64,000 nucleotides of DNA. It comes from Hormiphora californensis. Taxonomy: Eukaryota; Ctenophora; Tentaculata; Cydippida; Pleurobrachiidae. The position numbers were made by a program, and so were the translations under genes. Numbering within the stretch: the stretch's first letter is position 1; the number at the start of each line of letters is the position of its first letter. Positions 1 through 12,636 of the stretch are shown here, piece after piece. The stretch covers positions 2,908,662-2,972,661 of the forward strand of contig CM035361.1 in assembly GCA_020137815.1 (NCBI GenBank). The letters are read 5' to 3'. The notes below the pieces were generated by a model that saw only the letters and a list, made by a program, of their open reading frames with translations, ran no database searches and was not told the DNA's origin.

Positions 1-1401
1 AGCCCAGACACAGCTTGCCGTTTATTGCAAAATGCTGCTGTAATTTGATCCATACTTGATAGACCTTTACGTTTGATGTTTGTTTAAGGGTCTGCGATGA
101 ACCAATTTTTAGGATCGAAAAAGCTCCTATTTTTCAAATCATTCTGGAGAAGCTCGAAGATCCATTTTAGATGTGTGTAGATAGTGAGAGAGAGAGTGAG
201 AGAAAGATAATGATTGAGATTGTCTACAGTGTGCACCATCTGTTCCACTCTCCCTCTGTCACATTTATATAGTGTGGGAGAGAAGTGTGGAATTTGTCCA
301 ATGCCGTGTATCTTGTTACGTATCTTGAAAGTTGCATACGATCTTGTTGCCTCTGTTTGGAGTTTGGTTTGGTTTTGTTTGGAATAACCATTAACCGTGT
401 GAACTTGGATCCTGTAGTGGCGTTTCCTATTTGTTAAAGAGTTTCTGCAACAGTATTCTTCTTCCACTTTTTGAATCGAAGAGTTATGCTGGTACAATGA
501 ACATTGAACATCCCGTCCTTGGAAGCTCCAAGATTCTTACAAAAATATTAAAATTTCGTGATTCGATCTGCTGGCAACTTGAACTCTATACCTCTCACAA
601 CTCCAATTTATACCCTCAACCCTCTCCCTCTCTCAATCCATCCCCCTCTCACTCCCTCACTCCCTACCTTCCAAGTGACCGAATGTTTGAATTCCTAAGG
701 CACTTCTCATCACGACGTACTGCTGGGATACTACCTGATGAGACACCCCCAACGATAATCCCTCGAAATGGTTGCCCGGTTTCACGATATAGAAACAGGA
801 GACCAACTGCTCGAAGAGCCATCCGATCAAGAGTTTATGGGTCCGGGGACTTTTCGGTATGTTGAGATCATCTTGTTTTCTGTCTGTACTCTGTTTTTGA
901 TCGAACCCTAGCATAGAGCTTGTCAGGCACTGACTGTAATAAATCGTGCACGCGGCCTCACGTAGCCCGGTGCGGAGAGGACGGTCTTTAAATAGGAGAC
1001 AACATAGAGCGAGAAATAAAATGCGGTGTGAGCCACATACCGATCTGAGTGTATAATGGGGGTGCCTCATGTGACACCTTCCCGTCACACTTTTCACCGA
1101 TTCTTGGATGACTGTTATGGAACGCGCGAAATTTGTTTTGTAGAGTACCTCGCGCGCGGTCTTTCACGTACAGACAGGCGTTCTTCCAATGGACGCGAAG
1201 TTCGTCCACGAATTGACCCGAGACGGCACTGGGGCAAGCAAGGGTCATTGGGAGTTTCGTATCTTCCCAATATAGCTTTCGGTATTACACGCGTATAGGT
1301 TTATAAACCCTCTATTCACAAATCACACCCCCACTCGCTCCCAGTTTCTCACACCATCATTTTCCCAGTTTCTACGGGGCGAGGCAAATGACGCTGCTGC
1401 G
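1..1401. other. 5' flank without a recognisable gene
   Basis: I see no convincing gene here. There are short GA/TC-rich stretches near 180-205 and 620-665. A minus-strand open frame runs through 84-497, but its product resembles no family I know and has no clear splice context. A short plus-strand frame covers 431-865, equally unremarkable. The last 100 bases (1300-1401) are C/T-rich and are the likely promoter and 5' UTR of the RING-H2 gene that starts at 1402. Confidence 0.4.
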
Positions 1402-3175
1402 ATGGTAGCCACCCTCACTGGTCGAGACCACGGTGCCAGGAGGAGACTGAGAGCTGCCCATGCACAAAGACCAACTGCAACCGCATCTAGTGGTACGACA
1501 CAGGTGAGTTTTTTTGGTTGCTGGAGAATCGAGCTAACTTACCTGCCAGGAACCGACCGGATTAAGTAAACAACCAATCAGAACTCGTTATTTAGGTCAC
1601 GTGACTGGTTATCAGCCAATCAGGGACCAGTATTTCCTGATTCGGTCGGTTCCTGTTACCTGCTCTTAAAGCTTACTTCCAGAGAGACCATGTACCTGAA
1701 ACCAATCTCCCATTTTTCACATCTTGTTAAAAACAGTTCAACTCACATCCACTCATCCCACTAGAGAGACAGTAGTTATCGACATCACGAAATGGCCGTC
1801 CACTCCTCTCGGGGTCCCACTTCGCGGGGTGGCGTCATGTTCAACGGTGACCCCGTCCTTGCAGCCAATGCTCTCCAGGTAATAAGTTTATAGTATGGTT
1901 TAAAGGCGTCTAAATTCGGAGATACAGCCGGAGCCCGATTTACCGTACAAAACCCTTTCCCCCGAGCATCCTGGTAAATCAGAGTCCGACTGTATATCTG
2001 CATATTTATACAGTCGGACCACCACATACCACCACAATTTAACTCTTATTGGGTACTGTACTAACTACTGAAAATCTTTTCATTATATCCCCCCATCCCT
2101 CCCCCAGCCCTACGAAGATCTTCTCCTACCCTCGGCCCGGGACGCTCTAGTGGAATTCCACACCGTAACTGGCATGTCCAATCTGCGAGACCGGATATCC
2201 ACACTGAGACGGGATCTGCAAAATTTAAATGGGCTCCTAACCGATTCATTCCAGGTAAACTAATACCGAGGTCAATGGTCATTCTAGGAAAGTTACAATT
2301 ACGTCACATGATACTTTATACGTCGCTATTTCTTTGGAAGATATTACATATCTTCTTTACCCCGTTATCGTTTTCCCTTCTTATTTGTTACCCCCTTCTC
2401 CCATATATCAGCTGTTACACCGTTTTTCTCCTGGTCTGGCCCGGTTAGACACCGCTACCCTCGACAAAACTCCAACTAAACAAGCCACCGCAGAGGACTG
2501 CTCCAAAGATAAAACTTGCTCAATATGCCTCGGTAGGTTATGTGATTAGTTGATTAATTAATTAATTTTTGTTGTTATTTCTGTTCTCTCTCGGGTCATC
2601 GATATATTGTCTGTCATCGATATATTGTCTGTCGTGGGATTTGTTCGTTACGCTCCAGTTGCAGATTGGAAACTGACACCAGGCTGCAGGAAACTGGCAC
2701 CAGTAGTTAGCTGGGAGAATCCTTATGAACCATGCTGCACGCGACATCTTCGATGACTAGCAGGGATTTCGATGTGAATTGCATTGAAAGTAGCGCCGCG
2801 CGACAGTGTCAGCAGCAGAGTGATTCTCTGGCATCAAGAAACTGGCTCCAGTAGTCGAATCTCTAACTGGGGCCTTATGTTCTAACTAAACCCTCCTTTA
2901 CATTTGTGTTTCGTGGGGCGCATGAAACAGAGTCTAGCTAGGCAAGGATTATTGGGGTTTAAATTCAATCGTTATATTTGTTCTCGCTTTTACCCATTCT
3001 ATTTAAATCAAATTAACGCAAAATCATCCCCTCAGGTTGCTACGCAGAAGGTGAGACACTCCGGATTCTACCCTGTGATCACGAGTTTCACCAAAACTGC
3101 ATTGATAGATGGTTGTTAAACTGCTCGAGGAAGTGCCCGTTTTGTAGGGATGATGTACAGGAGGCTCTGTCATGA
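1402..3175 (+). CDS. RING-H2 finger protein, probable E3 ubiquitin ligase (5 exons)
   Basis: Exons are 1402-1503, 1765-1878, 2108-2254, 2412-2532 and 3036-3175. All introns are GT-AG and all phases agree, giving a 207-residue protein. The C-terminus holds a complete RING-H2 domain: C157 and C160 (CSIC), C175, H177, H180, C183, then C195 and C198 (CPFC). This C3H2C3 zinc pattern is typical of E3 ligases that recruit an E2 enzyme. The N-terminal 120 residues are Arg/Ser-rich and low in complexity; no membrane segment is visible, so a soluble ligase is likely. The start at 1402 is the first ATG in frame; an ATG at 1388 is out of frame. Intron 1 carries a full MITE and intron 2 a short pogo-like MITE. 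The substrate cannot be inferred. Confidence 0.88.
1547..1655 (+). mobile_element. hAT-like MITE, copy 1 (intron 1 of RING gene)
   Basis: Full-length 109-bp copy. The terminal inverted repeats are CAGGAACCGACCG and CGGTCGGTTCCTG. It is flanked on both sides by the perfect 8-bp target duplication TTACCTGC. A CAGG terminus and 8-bp duplications are hallmarks of the hAT superfamily. There is no coding capacity, so it must be moved in trans. The interior carries two CCAATCAG boxes and GTCACGTGAC. Confidence 0.92.
1925..1992. mobile_element. Short pogo/Tigger-like MITE (intron 2 of RING gene)
   Basis: A 68-bp element bounded by TA dinucleotides. Its ends match those of the elements at 42428-42583 and 43697-45945 (CAGTCGGACCCCGATTTA type, here with mismatches). 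TA flanks point to the Tc1/mariner-pogo superfamily. A second fragment of the same end follows near 2008-2021. Confidence 0.65.
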
Positions 3176-3389
3176 ACAATATTAACATATGAACAAGTTG
3201 TTAATATTAACGGGATATGAACAAGTTGTTGATATTAACATGATATTATAAACACATTCTGAGACATATTCTGTTAACGTATTTGCTGCCGTTTATTGTG
3301 ACCGGGGGTAATTAATAATTGTGACTTGTTAGATTTTAGATCGTGAGAAAGGGCTCATGGGTGCTTAGAATTTCAAGGTGGGCGAAAAT

Positions 3390-3459
3390 CAGGAACCGAT
3401 CGAATTAGTTATTTAGGTCACGTGACTGGTTATCAGCCAATCAGGGACCAGTATTTCCT
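3390..3459 (+). mobile_element. hAT-like MITE, copy 2, truncated
   Basis: Begins CAGGAACCGATCGAA, lacks part of the left half, keeps the GTCACGTGAC core and CCAATCAGGG, and stops before the right terminal repeat. This is the only copy in the window that does not lie in an inferred intron; it sits about 215 bp after the RING stop codon. Confidence 0.85.
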
Positions 3460-3588
3460 TGGTGTTGCTCATGCTTTTTATTGAGCAATTCTGTAACATT
3501 TTAACCATTATTCCGAATTATTCAGAATAATACAATCGTGAAGCAGAATATTAGAGACCAACTTACCAAAAGTACCCGATATATAATA

Positions 3589-3645
3589 CAGGGTGTCCCA
3601 TATTTTCTGTGGGTCGGTTGGCGAGAATATATATGGGACACCCTG
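3589..3645. mobile_element. Hairpin MITE with CAGGGTGTCCC ends and TA flanks
   Basis: A 57-bp inverted repeat (CAGGGTGTCCCATAT and its complement) bounded by TA on each side. The complementarity continues imperfectly outward to about 3556-3690. The same terminus type bounds the larger foldback at 24968-25604, so both probably belong to one TA-targeting (Tc1/mariner-like) family. Confidence 0.65.
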
Positions 3646-3964
3646 TATATACCATAACGGGACAAAAGTACCGGCACTAGTAAGTTGCTCTGTAATTCTG
3701 CGGTTTGTCGAGATCACTTATTTATTAAGTTGTACGTTTAGTTGACAAACGACAACAATATGTAAAGTATATTGTACAGAATAATATAATGAAGCAAAGC
3801 TGGGATTAAAATATTGGTTTTTAGTTTAATCACAATTAATAACCGTGTTTCGATTTGTTAGAGAACTGTCTGGTGCCGAGCAGACCCCATCTGAGCGCAC
3901 TGTTGGTGATTGTTGAGTAATATATAAGGGGGAAGGGTGTCACACTCTTCCCCCTTACTCAACA

Positions 3965-4055
3965 TGTTGGTGACATTGACACCATGCGCGACCAAGATTG
4001 AGCTCGCACACATGTGTGTGCGGGGGTCGCGCCAGTTGTCTATATGTCACCAAAG
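3965..4055. mobile_element. MULE-type terminal fragment
   Basis: Starts TTGGTGACATTGACACC and continues with a subterminal GCGCGACCAAGATTGAGCTC, the same ends seen in the complete foldback at 19818-20500, which has a 9-bp target duplication. A complementary ATGTCACCAA lies at about 4045. No clean target duplication is visible here, so this is a remnant. It follows a 55-bp palindrome (3911-3965). Confidence 0.55.
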
Positions 4056-4254
4056 CGCACTGTCGCACGCCCATTTGAGAATCAAATCCCGGGGTCAGGC
4101 CCCGCCAGACAGTTGGGCTCCAAAGTCCTACTTGGAGTAACAAAATCCACTTTAGTGCAAAAGTGGCGACGTCGTCTCTCCCTTCTTCCAAAATCCACGT
4201 CGGGCATGATGAAGAATCCCGTTTTATTTGTGAAGGGCACGTTGTACAGCGGGA

Positions 4255-4560
<306 letters not shown>

Positions 4561-5061
4561 TGTGTGATTGTATGTATGTCTATCATATCATCGCTGAGTT
4601 GGAGTCCATCTGATCTCCTCCCTTATAAGGACTACCACCCTCACTCTCATTATAGCTGAAGACGTGATACACAGTGATCTCGAAAGCTTCTGTCAATTTA
4701 TTTGATTTAGTACCATTATATCGTAATCTATCTTGTTAATCCATTTGATCTATCTTTGCCTGTCTGTCACGGCGGACCCTAATCTGAGCGCATTGCCAAG
4801 TCGTGGTCTGGTACCGCTAGACAGATCTTTGTCCTGAATGGGTTTCCTACAAAAGAGACAATGGAATTCGGAGTATTGACGGTGCAATTTGGAGATTGAA
4901 TTATTCGAATAACGTGCGCTTACCTACTTCATGTAGACCTAGTGACTGCGGGTCATACTTGCCGAGTCATTGAGAACACCAACCTCAATAAACCTACTCT
5001 ACCGTTTCTTATTACTCATTTCTCGATTTGATTTTGATTTGGCTGTACAGCAAACGCGGCT

Positions 5062-5860
5062 ATGAAGTATCTCCTGTTCATCTGTTTGATCGCAGCGGTT
5101 GCAACCGTATTAATAAAAGGTAAGCAAACGGTAGTTGAAGTTCCCAAAGCAAAGGGCGCGGCGGTATCCCTCGATTTGCGATCGGTATACCATCGCCCCA
5201 GTTCTACTATAGTATTTAAAATTCTCCCTTATTAGGCCGATGGACTACAGAAGACCACTGGCGTTCAACTGCTACCCTCCGTGATGACTCCCTAACCTCC
5301 TCCTTCATAAGGGGTATCATTGACGAAACGCTTACCATGGACCAACTAAACCGCTTCATGGTAGATGATACGGTGTATCTGAGGGAGGTGGCCGAGATTC
5401 TCGAGGGGGTTACATACCAATGTCACCTGAACACCACTGGCACCTGCACAGAACCATTATTGGAGTTTCTCAGGGTAGCTGCATTCAAATGGGGGATCTA
5501 CGCGGAGGAATACGCAGCCCGCTACAACGTCACTATTGATACTATTGGAGGGCCTGAGATATCGGGGTACATTGACCACATTCAACAGGTGGCAACGACT
5601 CAAGACCCTGTCTATACTGTTGTCGCTTTGATCCCCTGTGCGCGACTTTGGCCCTGGCTCGGTCAGAAGATAGGATCGGGAGTTATGGGATATTCAGTGA
5701 GTGGGTGGAGTACAATCTGTACCCTGACAGCACCGGCTATCTGATGTACCAAGCGATGGTGGACGATGGTATCAACAGAGGAGTCGTGGAGTTTGAAACT
5801 GCCGACACGATATACCGGGAAAGCCTCAGACATGAGGCAACGTTCTTTAACTCTGTCTAA
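5062..5860 (+). CDS. Secreted TenA/THI-4-like protein, apparent frameshift near 5690
   Basis: Exon 1 (5062-5119) encodes a hydrophobic signal peptide (MKYLLFICLIAAVATVLI). Exon 2 is 5236-5860. The product resembles the TenA/THI-4 (thiaminase II, pyrimidine salvage) family. A helix with FIRGIIDETL precedes D64 in MVDDTVYL, a cysteine lies in ALIPC (about C154), and a C-terminal RHEATFF supplies a glutamate. These correspond to the Asp, Cys and Glu of the TenA active site. The first frame runs to a stop shortly after GVMGYSV. The conserved continuation (SEWVEYNLYP through to the stop at 5858) lies in another frame, so one base is lost or gained near 5690 and no intron fits. A signal peptide is unusual because TenA enzymes are normally cytosolic. 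It is a pseudogene, an assembly error or a frameshifted allele. Confidence 0.72.
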
Positions 5861-6204
5861 ATAAGAACACGCGTTATGCCTTGAGCTAGCCAGGATTTAG
5901 CAATTTAGCATACATTAATTCATAGAGATTCGTAAACAAACCTAAAATTCCAAACAGAAACATTAGTGGAATCGGAGACTGAGATTATGACGTTTTTACT
6001 TTTGAAACGTAGTGCCTGTCTGTCTCATATCACGTTTCTTAGGTTTAGTTAGTGTCAAATAGGTCTCGCAATACCAAGCTATGATATCCTGGATAACAAT
6101 TAACAGCTAGTGAGATTGATTCCAATATTGTTCGCTATAATAGTACAAGTGTAGTTACAACCTTTTACTCGTTCACGGCAGTATAATACATAGTAGTTCA
6201 TTGT

Positions 6205-9200
6205 TCAAGTTTCAGTCTCCGCATGTGGAGCCTCATCAGAGATCACTTTTCCTCTCACCCTTTCAACAACCGAGGTCACACTTCGTAGTGTACCATATCT
6301 TATCATATTTATTGGCTTGCTGATTAGATACTTCAAGATGAGTGGTTCGTACAGAATCGGATTGATAACAGAGTTAATGGGAAGGATGATGATGGAGAAG
6401 TAGGGGTACCATGGGGATGCATCAATCACCTCACCCAAATGCAGCATCGCTACAACACAGAGAGGCAGCCAACAGCACATATCTGTAACAATGATCGCTG
6501 TGATTTTAGCTTGAAGCTTCACATTGGACCGGGATACGGCCTGGACATTCCTGGAAGATCGAGTTGTTCGAGCTGCGAGGATGAGGTAGCAAGCTGAAAT
6601 GACAACAAAACATGCCAGGTTGATGGCTATGATGGAGGTTGAATAAATCCATTGGGGGTCGTCCCTGGTCACGAGGTATTTAAAAATGCAGACCCCATCG
6701 TTACCGTAGAAACGAATAGTCGCCTGCGATACTCCTGGGAAAAAAGGTTATATCAGTTTGTGGCATTATTCTATTATTATTATTTCAGCAAGCCAGCTGT
6801 TGAATTGTTGATGTCTTTAGATCTGTGTATAATCAGCATACCTCCCTTTTCAGTATCTTTAGAAAACATGTCTATCGCCAAAGACCGGATATTTTTCCAC
6901 GAAAATCCAGCTTGTGTGCTGAGCAGGGACCTCCCTTTAAAATACTTCCTGAATGCCGCAAAATGGGTAGATTTATCTATTGGCCCGACAAACAGAGGCG
7001 ATTGGTGGTAGTAAAGCCCATTCACAAAGTAATCTTCGAATATCTCGAACAGGGGAATACTTGCAACGAGTAGACTGGAAACCACCGGTAGTAAGAGTAT
7101 AACAGCTATCTTAGTTCCAGACTTGGATGAACACCGTTCACTCTGGACAAGGTTTTGAAGGTTTGTAACTCGGATGACACTGAGCGTGGTCATAGCAAAC
7201 AGGGACAATTGAGTTCCACCAGTACTGAGAACACCAAGAAGAGAGCAGGTATCTGAGCTCAACCAGCTGTACTTCTCACGACAGTAGTCTCCGCTTTGGT
7301 AGAAGATGAAATCTTTCACGGATATGAAGATAAGGTATACTCCCATCATGAGGTCTCCCAAGCTAACCAACAGAATACCAGCCTTGTTCGCAAATGTTTC
7401 GAATGTTTCGTGTTTTGGCAAGGTCCACAAGCTATGACCCACTGTAAACAGATTTAGTCCTGTTGCGAGGAACCCTATGGTGAAGCTGGTGAACCTCAGA
7501 TAGTTGTTTGCAAAGATGTTCTTGTTGAAGGAAGAACACTGCTCCTGACACTCATCCGAGAAATCCTCACACTCCACTTCTCCATTGCACACGGAGCTGA
7601 TGGGGAGGAAGGTTGCTGTACTAGAGGTGCACTTGAAGGAGTTATTGCATGACTTCTCATCGGTTCCATCCCCGCAGTCATCCCTCAGATTACACACCTC
7701 GCTGTAGAGAACGCAGTTACCATTTTCACAGGGAAACAACCTGTTCTCATACTCATAGGATCCAGGCAGGTTAGAAGTTCTTAGAACTGTCATCAGGGCA
7801 GCGGGGGTCGTGTCAGCCAGAGTGAAGACTCTCTTGTCCGGGTGGTTCAGGCAGGACTGTTCTAGAGGCATTGGTGAAAGAGGGCACTTGGTGTCCTGGC
7901 CGATACAGCCCCCGTTACATGTTAGGTAGACATAGCTCTCCCCGTAAAAGTATGAACAAGCCGTACTGGTAACCGGGATATTAACCACCGCACTCGTGAG
8001 GTTCAAATTAAATACCGATGGATGGATATCTGTGGTATGTTCGATTTTCTGACAAGTCCCAAGCTGGTGTTCCATGTCGATAATTGGTCGAGGAAAACAG
8101 TGGGATACCCAAAACTCGTCCTCTTGATTCCTAACCACATCTACAATGTCGTTGACTCCCTTGACAGCATCACACAGCTCGTTCTCAAAATAACACGTGT
8201 TCGTCCTATCACACAGTTCTTCCATTCGAATGTATCCTGGAGTAGTATCCAGACATATCAGCACTTCCCTACAGACACTATTTCCTATATGTTCTTCGTA
8301 TCTTGTAAATGTTCCACTCCCACATTTGAGCCAGTTCTCTTCTATTTCATCTTCTCCGTTAAGACAGTCCACGACCCCATCCATTATCCAATCAAGAGGG
8401 AGGGGAAGTGGTCGCCTCAGAGTGTAATTGGAGTTGAACCGTCGCTCACAGGTAAACTCTGATGTCACCTCCCATAGTTCGTCAACCCCCGCCTCACAGT
8501 CCTCAACTCCATCATTGATGATCCCTCGGTGGACATTGTTGCAAAGTTCCGTAGTCAACTTCATACACTCCCTCTCGAAGCCGTCATCGCAAAGATGGGA
8601 TCTGGAAAGGCATATTCCCCAAAAAGATATGTTTGTTTGGTATCCGTTTAGCTCGCAACCAACTATTGCCACTCGATCAGGGTCAGAGCAATTCGTCTGA
8701 TCTCGATACTTTGTATTACCAAGATTACAAATATTACTCGATGCTGAAAATAGAAGCAATTGAAGGTATTGTTAATTGACTCACGGAGCGAGAATAGGTT
8801 GCAATGGATCCAAACTGTCACACGCTCAGATTAGGATAATCAAATTGGGGTGCCGCCAGACAGCCCACTTAATTAACTTACACCATGAGCTTAAAGGAAA
8901 ACATCGCTGATTTTGCTGAATCGTGGAGACGCAAGGCGAACCTATACCTCTGAAAGAAAAGATTTTAGTTTTCTTGACTTCACAAAACAGGGTTTAGAAA
9001 TCTCGGATTTGAAATCGAGTGTGGTAAAAAGTATCACCAAGACTCGAGACTTGCATGTGAATCTCACAAACTCCATCAAAGTTTGGCTATAATACAATAT
9101 ACTATATAGGATACCTAATATGATCTCCCTTACCTAATACACCTTTCGTTGCTGATAGTTGTATTTTGCACGTTGCTTATATGATCTATAGTTTCAATAT

Positions 9201-10531
9201 CACAGCCAGCCATATCTTCACCATTGTCACACCGCCCATCGGAAAAAGGATCACACACCTAATGGAATATATATCAGGAACCGACCGATACAAGTAAACA
9301 ACCAATCAGAAGTTCTGATTGGTTGTTTACTTGTATCTGATTCAGAACTCTTTATTGAGGTCACGTGACTGGTTATCAGCCAATCAGGGACCAGTATTTC
9401 CTGATTCGGTCGGTTCCTGATATATTACCCCTTTATTTTATAATTTACTTTGAGATATTATATTGTATTGTAATAAATTAACATTGTTAATTAACATGTA
9501 CCAGATTGGGTTGAAGCCAGCGTTCTCCAGAACTAAACTGGCCAGTAACGAAACAGGTAACACCATACTGAAATCCGTTGCAGTTCGACTCATCTTTGCA
9601 ATCAGCTGCATGTAACTCACACACTCCATTGCATTGTAGCAGTTGGTCATCTTTTGTTAGCGTGCATGGTATTTGGTAATTAAAACTAACTGAAAGTTAG
9701 TATTGTTATTAAAATATGGGGGTCCGGGTATTTATGATAAAAGGGGATTCGCATATTCGTAGATGATTTCAATCGCGGATAATTTCAATCGCGGATAAGT
9801 AATCATTTGTGTCTTTTTTGGGCAATTCCTGGCCATTTCTGAGTCATTTTGATCAAATACTTATCCGCGACCATTTATCCGCGATAACTTATCCGCGATT
9901 AATTATTTCAGACTTAAGTTATATATCCACAATAATTATATCAAGAGGTTTACAGAAAAAAAATGTTTTACGGTTTACCTGCGTCCCGGCGATAATCTTC
10001 CAAATCACTTCGTTCGCACATGTCAATGCCACAAACACTTCCATTGGACTTCAAAGTGTAAGAGCTTCTGGGAATATCACTGGCATGTCCACACAACTGA
10101 TAAAATCCTGTATCTTGATTACATGGCTTGTCCAGATAGTATTTTTGTGCATCATAATAATCAAAATACATTGAAAATGTTTGCTCGGTGAAGGGACATT
10201 TGTAAATGGTGAACCACTCCCAACACCCTGACCACCTACAATCGTTGCCGGTAAGGATTTCACGTTCCCCACAGGCCATTTGAATATACCCATTTACCTC
10301 CACAACTTCACAGTTTTCCACGGGCGGAAGAGGCAAAGGAGTGAACGTGGTAGGTGGAGGTGTGTAGACACGTGATGAGTTGTGGGGTTCAGTTGACCCG
10401 CCGGTAGTAAACCTTGTTACCGGCCCAGATGACATGACAGCTAACGATCCGGTGCCTTTCCAGAAAGGTTGATCAACATCCTCCGACACCGCTAAGTTCA
10501 CACCAATCAGGAGTAGGAAAACAAGAATCAT
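6205..10531 (-). CDS. LDLa-repeat rhodopsin-like GPCR (5 exons)
   Basis: Exons in transcript order are 10531-9979, 9650-9502, 9258-9134, 8736-6842 and 6734-6205; phases agree throughout and give 1083 residues. The start has a signal peptide (MILVFLLLIGVNLAVS). A Thr/Pro-rich segment and a long cysteine-rich ectodomain follow. LDL-receptor class A modules are clear in exons 2-3 (CDPFSDGRCDNGEDMAGC) and just before the membrane (CNLRDDCGDGTDEKSC; CNGEVECEDFSDEC), with several divergent ones between. The seven-helix domain starts near residue 690. Helices 1-4 are in exon 4; exon 5 carries the loop-2 cysteine, helices 5-7 and the NPILY motif of class A receptors. The DRY motif is altered to VIRV. 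No leucine-rich repeats are seen, unlike relaxin receptors or GRL101. The exon 4 acceptor (8737) is the least certain boundary, chosen by phase. The ligand is unknown. Confidence 0.87.
9275..9419 (+). mobile_element. hAT-like MITE, copy 3 (intron 2 of the GPCR)
   Basis: 145-bp copy with intact ends and a 36-bp internal inverted duplication of the CCAATCAGAA-TTCTGATTGG segment. Flanks are ATATATAT/ATATATTA, an imperfect 8-bp duplication. It lies 16 bp from the acceptor of exon 3. Confidence 0.9.
9753..9915. repeat. Imperfect foldback with TCGCGGATAA motifs (GPCR intron 1)
   Basis: Two direct TTTCAATCGCGGATAA units near 9770-9797 face inverted TTATCCGCGA units near 9861-9900, leaving a loop of about 60 bp. 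It is probably a MITE remnant; no target duplication was recognised. Confidence 0.5.
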
Positions 10532-12636
10532 TCTGCGAACGAGACAGCTTTGTGTGGTTTGTGGGACTTTCTCTCCTCTCGTTAGATGTCTTAAATTAAG
10601 CTAAAATTTATATTTGAAATGAAATACTTCGCTCGGGCCGGGTATTTTACTAGGCAACAAATAGCGGAAGCTCTTACGGTTTTGAGCCGTGCGTGTGGAT
10701 TAAATCCTGCGCTCTGATTGGCTGAAATTTCGCGCACTCCAAATTTCAGCCAATCACAGCTCTCTCAAGTCGGACTTCTAAATGCATAAAATGCATGAAA
10801 ATCTGTTAAAAATCTCAATTTTCCGGGGGCTTGGCCCCCTTCAAGAGATACAGGTCATACATAAAAAGTATGAAGCTGGAGAGTCAGTATTTTCTTAAGA
10901 TGGCCTCTAAATGCCTAAAAGGAGTGAAAAAATTATAAAATTTTTTCTGCGACCCCCAAACCCCCTGCCGCTGCTCCTTTTTATATTATTTTTTCAACCA
11001 GAGTTGTTCGTGTGTGACATATCATATCATAACGTGTTGGGCAAAAAAAATGTCCCCCCTAGACTAGCATAGTTCCAGATATAGTATGTACTACATACCA
11101 TTAAATCATTGGGGATATGCAGTCGTACCTGAACTTCAGGTTCAGACCACGGCTATTTTCCACTGAGACCTAGTAAATTGGCCTACTTTGACCGCAAATA
11201 ACGCCAAAACGGTAAGAGATGGGACCTAAATTTTTCCACAACTCTTAAATTAAAATTTTCTTCTGAAAAAAATGGCACCAGTTAAAAGTCTCTAAACCAT
11301 TCCTAAGTGGCTATAGCCATATAGCCAAAAAACGGTTATGTGCAAACCTAATTATCCAATTATCTAATTAACCAGATGAGATAGAGACTTAATTTCAGCA
11401 CCTACCCCCACTAATTCGAGGACGCTGATCATTTTAATGCCCTTGATTTTGTCTCTACTCCGTTCCTAACATGGATATAGCCATATGGCGCTCAAACGGC
11501 TATGCGCATACCTAATTATCCAATTATCTAATTAACCAGATGAGATAGAGACTTAATTCCGGCACCTACCCCCACTAATGCGAGGACGCTGAACACTTTG
11601 TCTGTCTGTCTTTTGTCTCTACTCCTTTCCTAAGGGTAGTTACGCTTTTTGTTAAAAAGGGCGTGGCCCGGAAATGACCTCCCCCCAACGAGTAGGGCTG
11701 TAAACTTTTTTTTGGTGTTTCAGGAGGTCCCTAGCTACCATTTAGTGAAGGAATTAGCTTGCCCCCCAAAAATATGAGGTCATAGCAAGAATTCAATAGA
11801 TTAATATTATTTATTCAACCAGAGTTGTTCGTGTGTGACATATCATATTATATAGGCTTATATACACTGCACAGTGGGTTATATCTTAAGAGAGCTCCAA
11901 CAACATTACCATTTTATATGCAAAAGAAATGGGAGAGACTGAATTGCTAGTAGCAATGCAACTGCAATGCATTATTGATAGCATTGGAAGAAATCGATCA
12001 GGGTAATTATCCCAGCAAATTAATCATTATGTGCCGACTACACAGAATAACTGTGAGAGCATTGGCCTGACAGCAGAATAACATGTGGGAGAGTAATTAG
12101 CGATGGGAATTGGAATTTGGGACCCCCAAAATATCAAGCTTTTCTCAGAACTGCAGATTTAAGATTTAAGAAATCAAACAAAGTGCTCTCGAAGTACATA
12201 GCATGTACTGAACTTTCGAGAGCACTTTGTTTCAGGTACGACTGTTTCCCCAATGATTTAATGGTATGTACTACATACCATTAAATCATTGGGGAAACAG
12301 TCGTACCTGAACTTCAGGTTCAGACCACGGCTATTTTCCACTGAGACCTGAGATCTCAGGTTTTAGTAACGGCTATATATTCCCTTAAATCGCAGAGAAT
12401 AGCCGTAACTGAAATCTGAGATCTCAAGTCTGATTGGAAAATAGCAGTGGCCTAAACCTAAGGTTCGGGCACGACTGTTTTCCCCCACAACCTACCTCAT
12501 AATGGGGGATAGTTATAAAGTTAGCCGAGCAAAAGGCGTGCGGCAGTCTATAGACATAATGAATGTGCTTTTATAATTGAGGTATAATTGTAGTACAGTC
12601 ATGATTGTATATCAGGCTCGTTACTTAAATCTACAG
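10532..12636. repeat. Repeat-filled intergenic DNA (hairpins and a tandem duplication)
   Basis: A CCAAT-containing hairpin lies at 10709-10765 (TGATTGGCTGAAATTT and its complement). A segment of about 165 bp is tandemly duplicated at about 11290-11440 and 11450-11600; both copies contain ATTATCCAATTATCTAATTA and CACCTACCCCCACTAAT. A motif beginning CAACCAGAGTTGTTCGTGTG recurs at 10996 and 11817. Nested hairpins occur at 12180-12230 and 12233-12310, the latter almost perfect around GTATGTACTACATAC. No gene is seen. The GPCR promoter should lie in the first few hundred bases. Confidence 0.6.

Noticed and set aside
84-497. 137-codon minus-strand frame
   Set aside because: No family resemblance, signal, or supporting splice sites; kept only as a note in the flank entry.
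8022-8700. Plus-strand open frames opposite the GPCR
   Set aside because: They are antisense shadows of the cysteine-rich GPCR exon.
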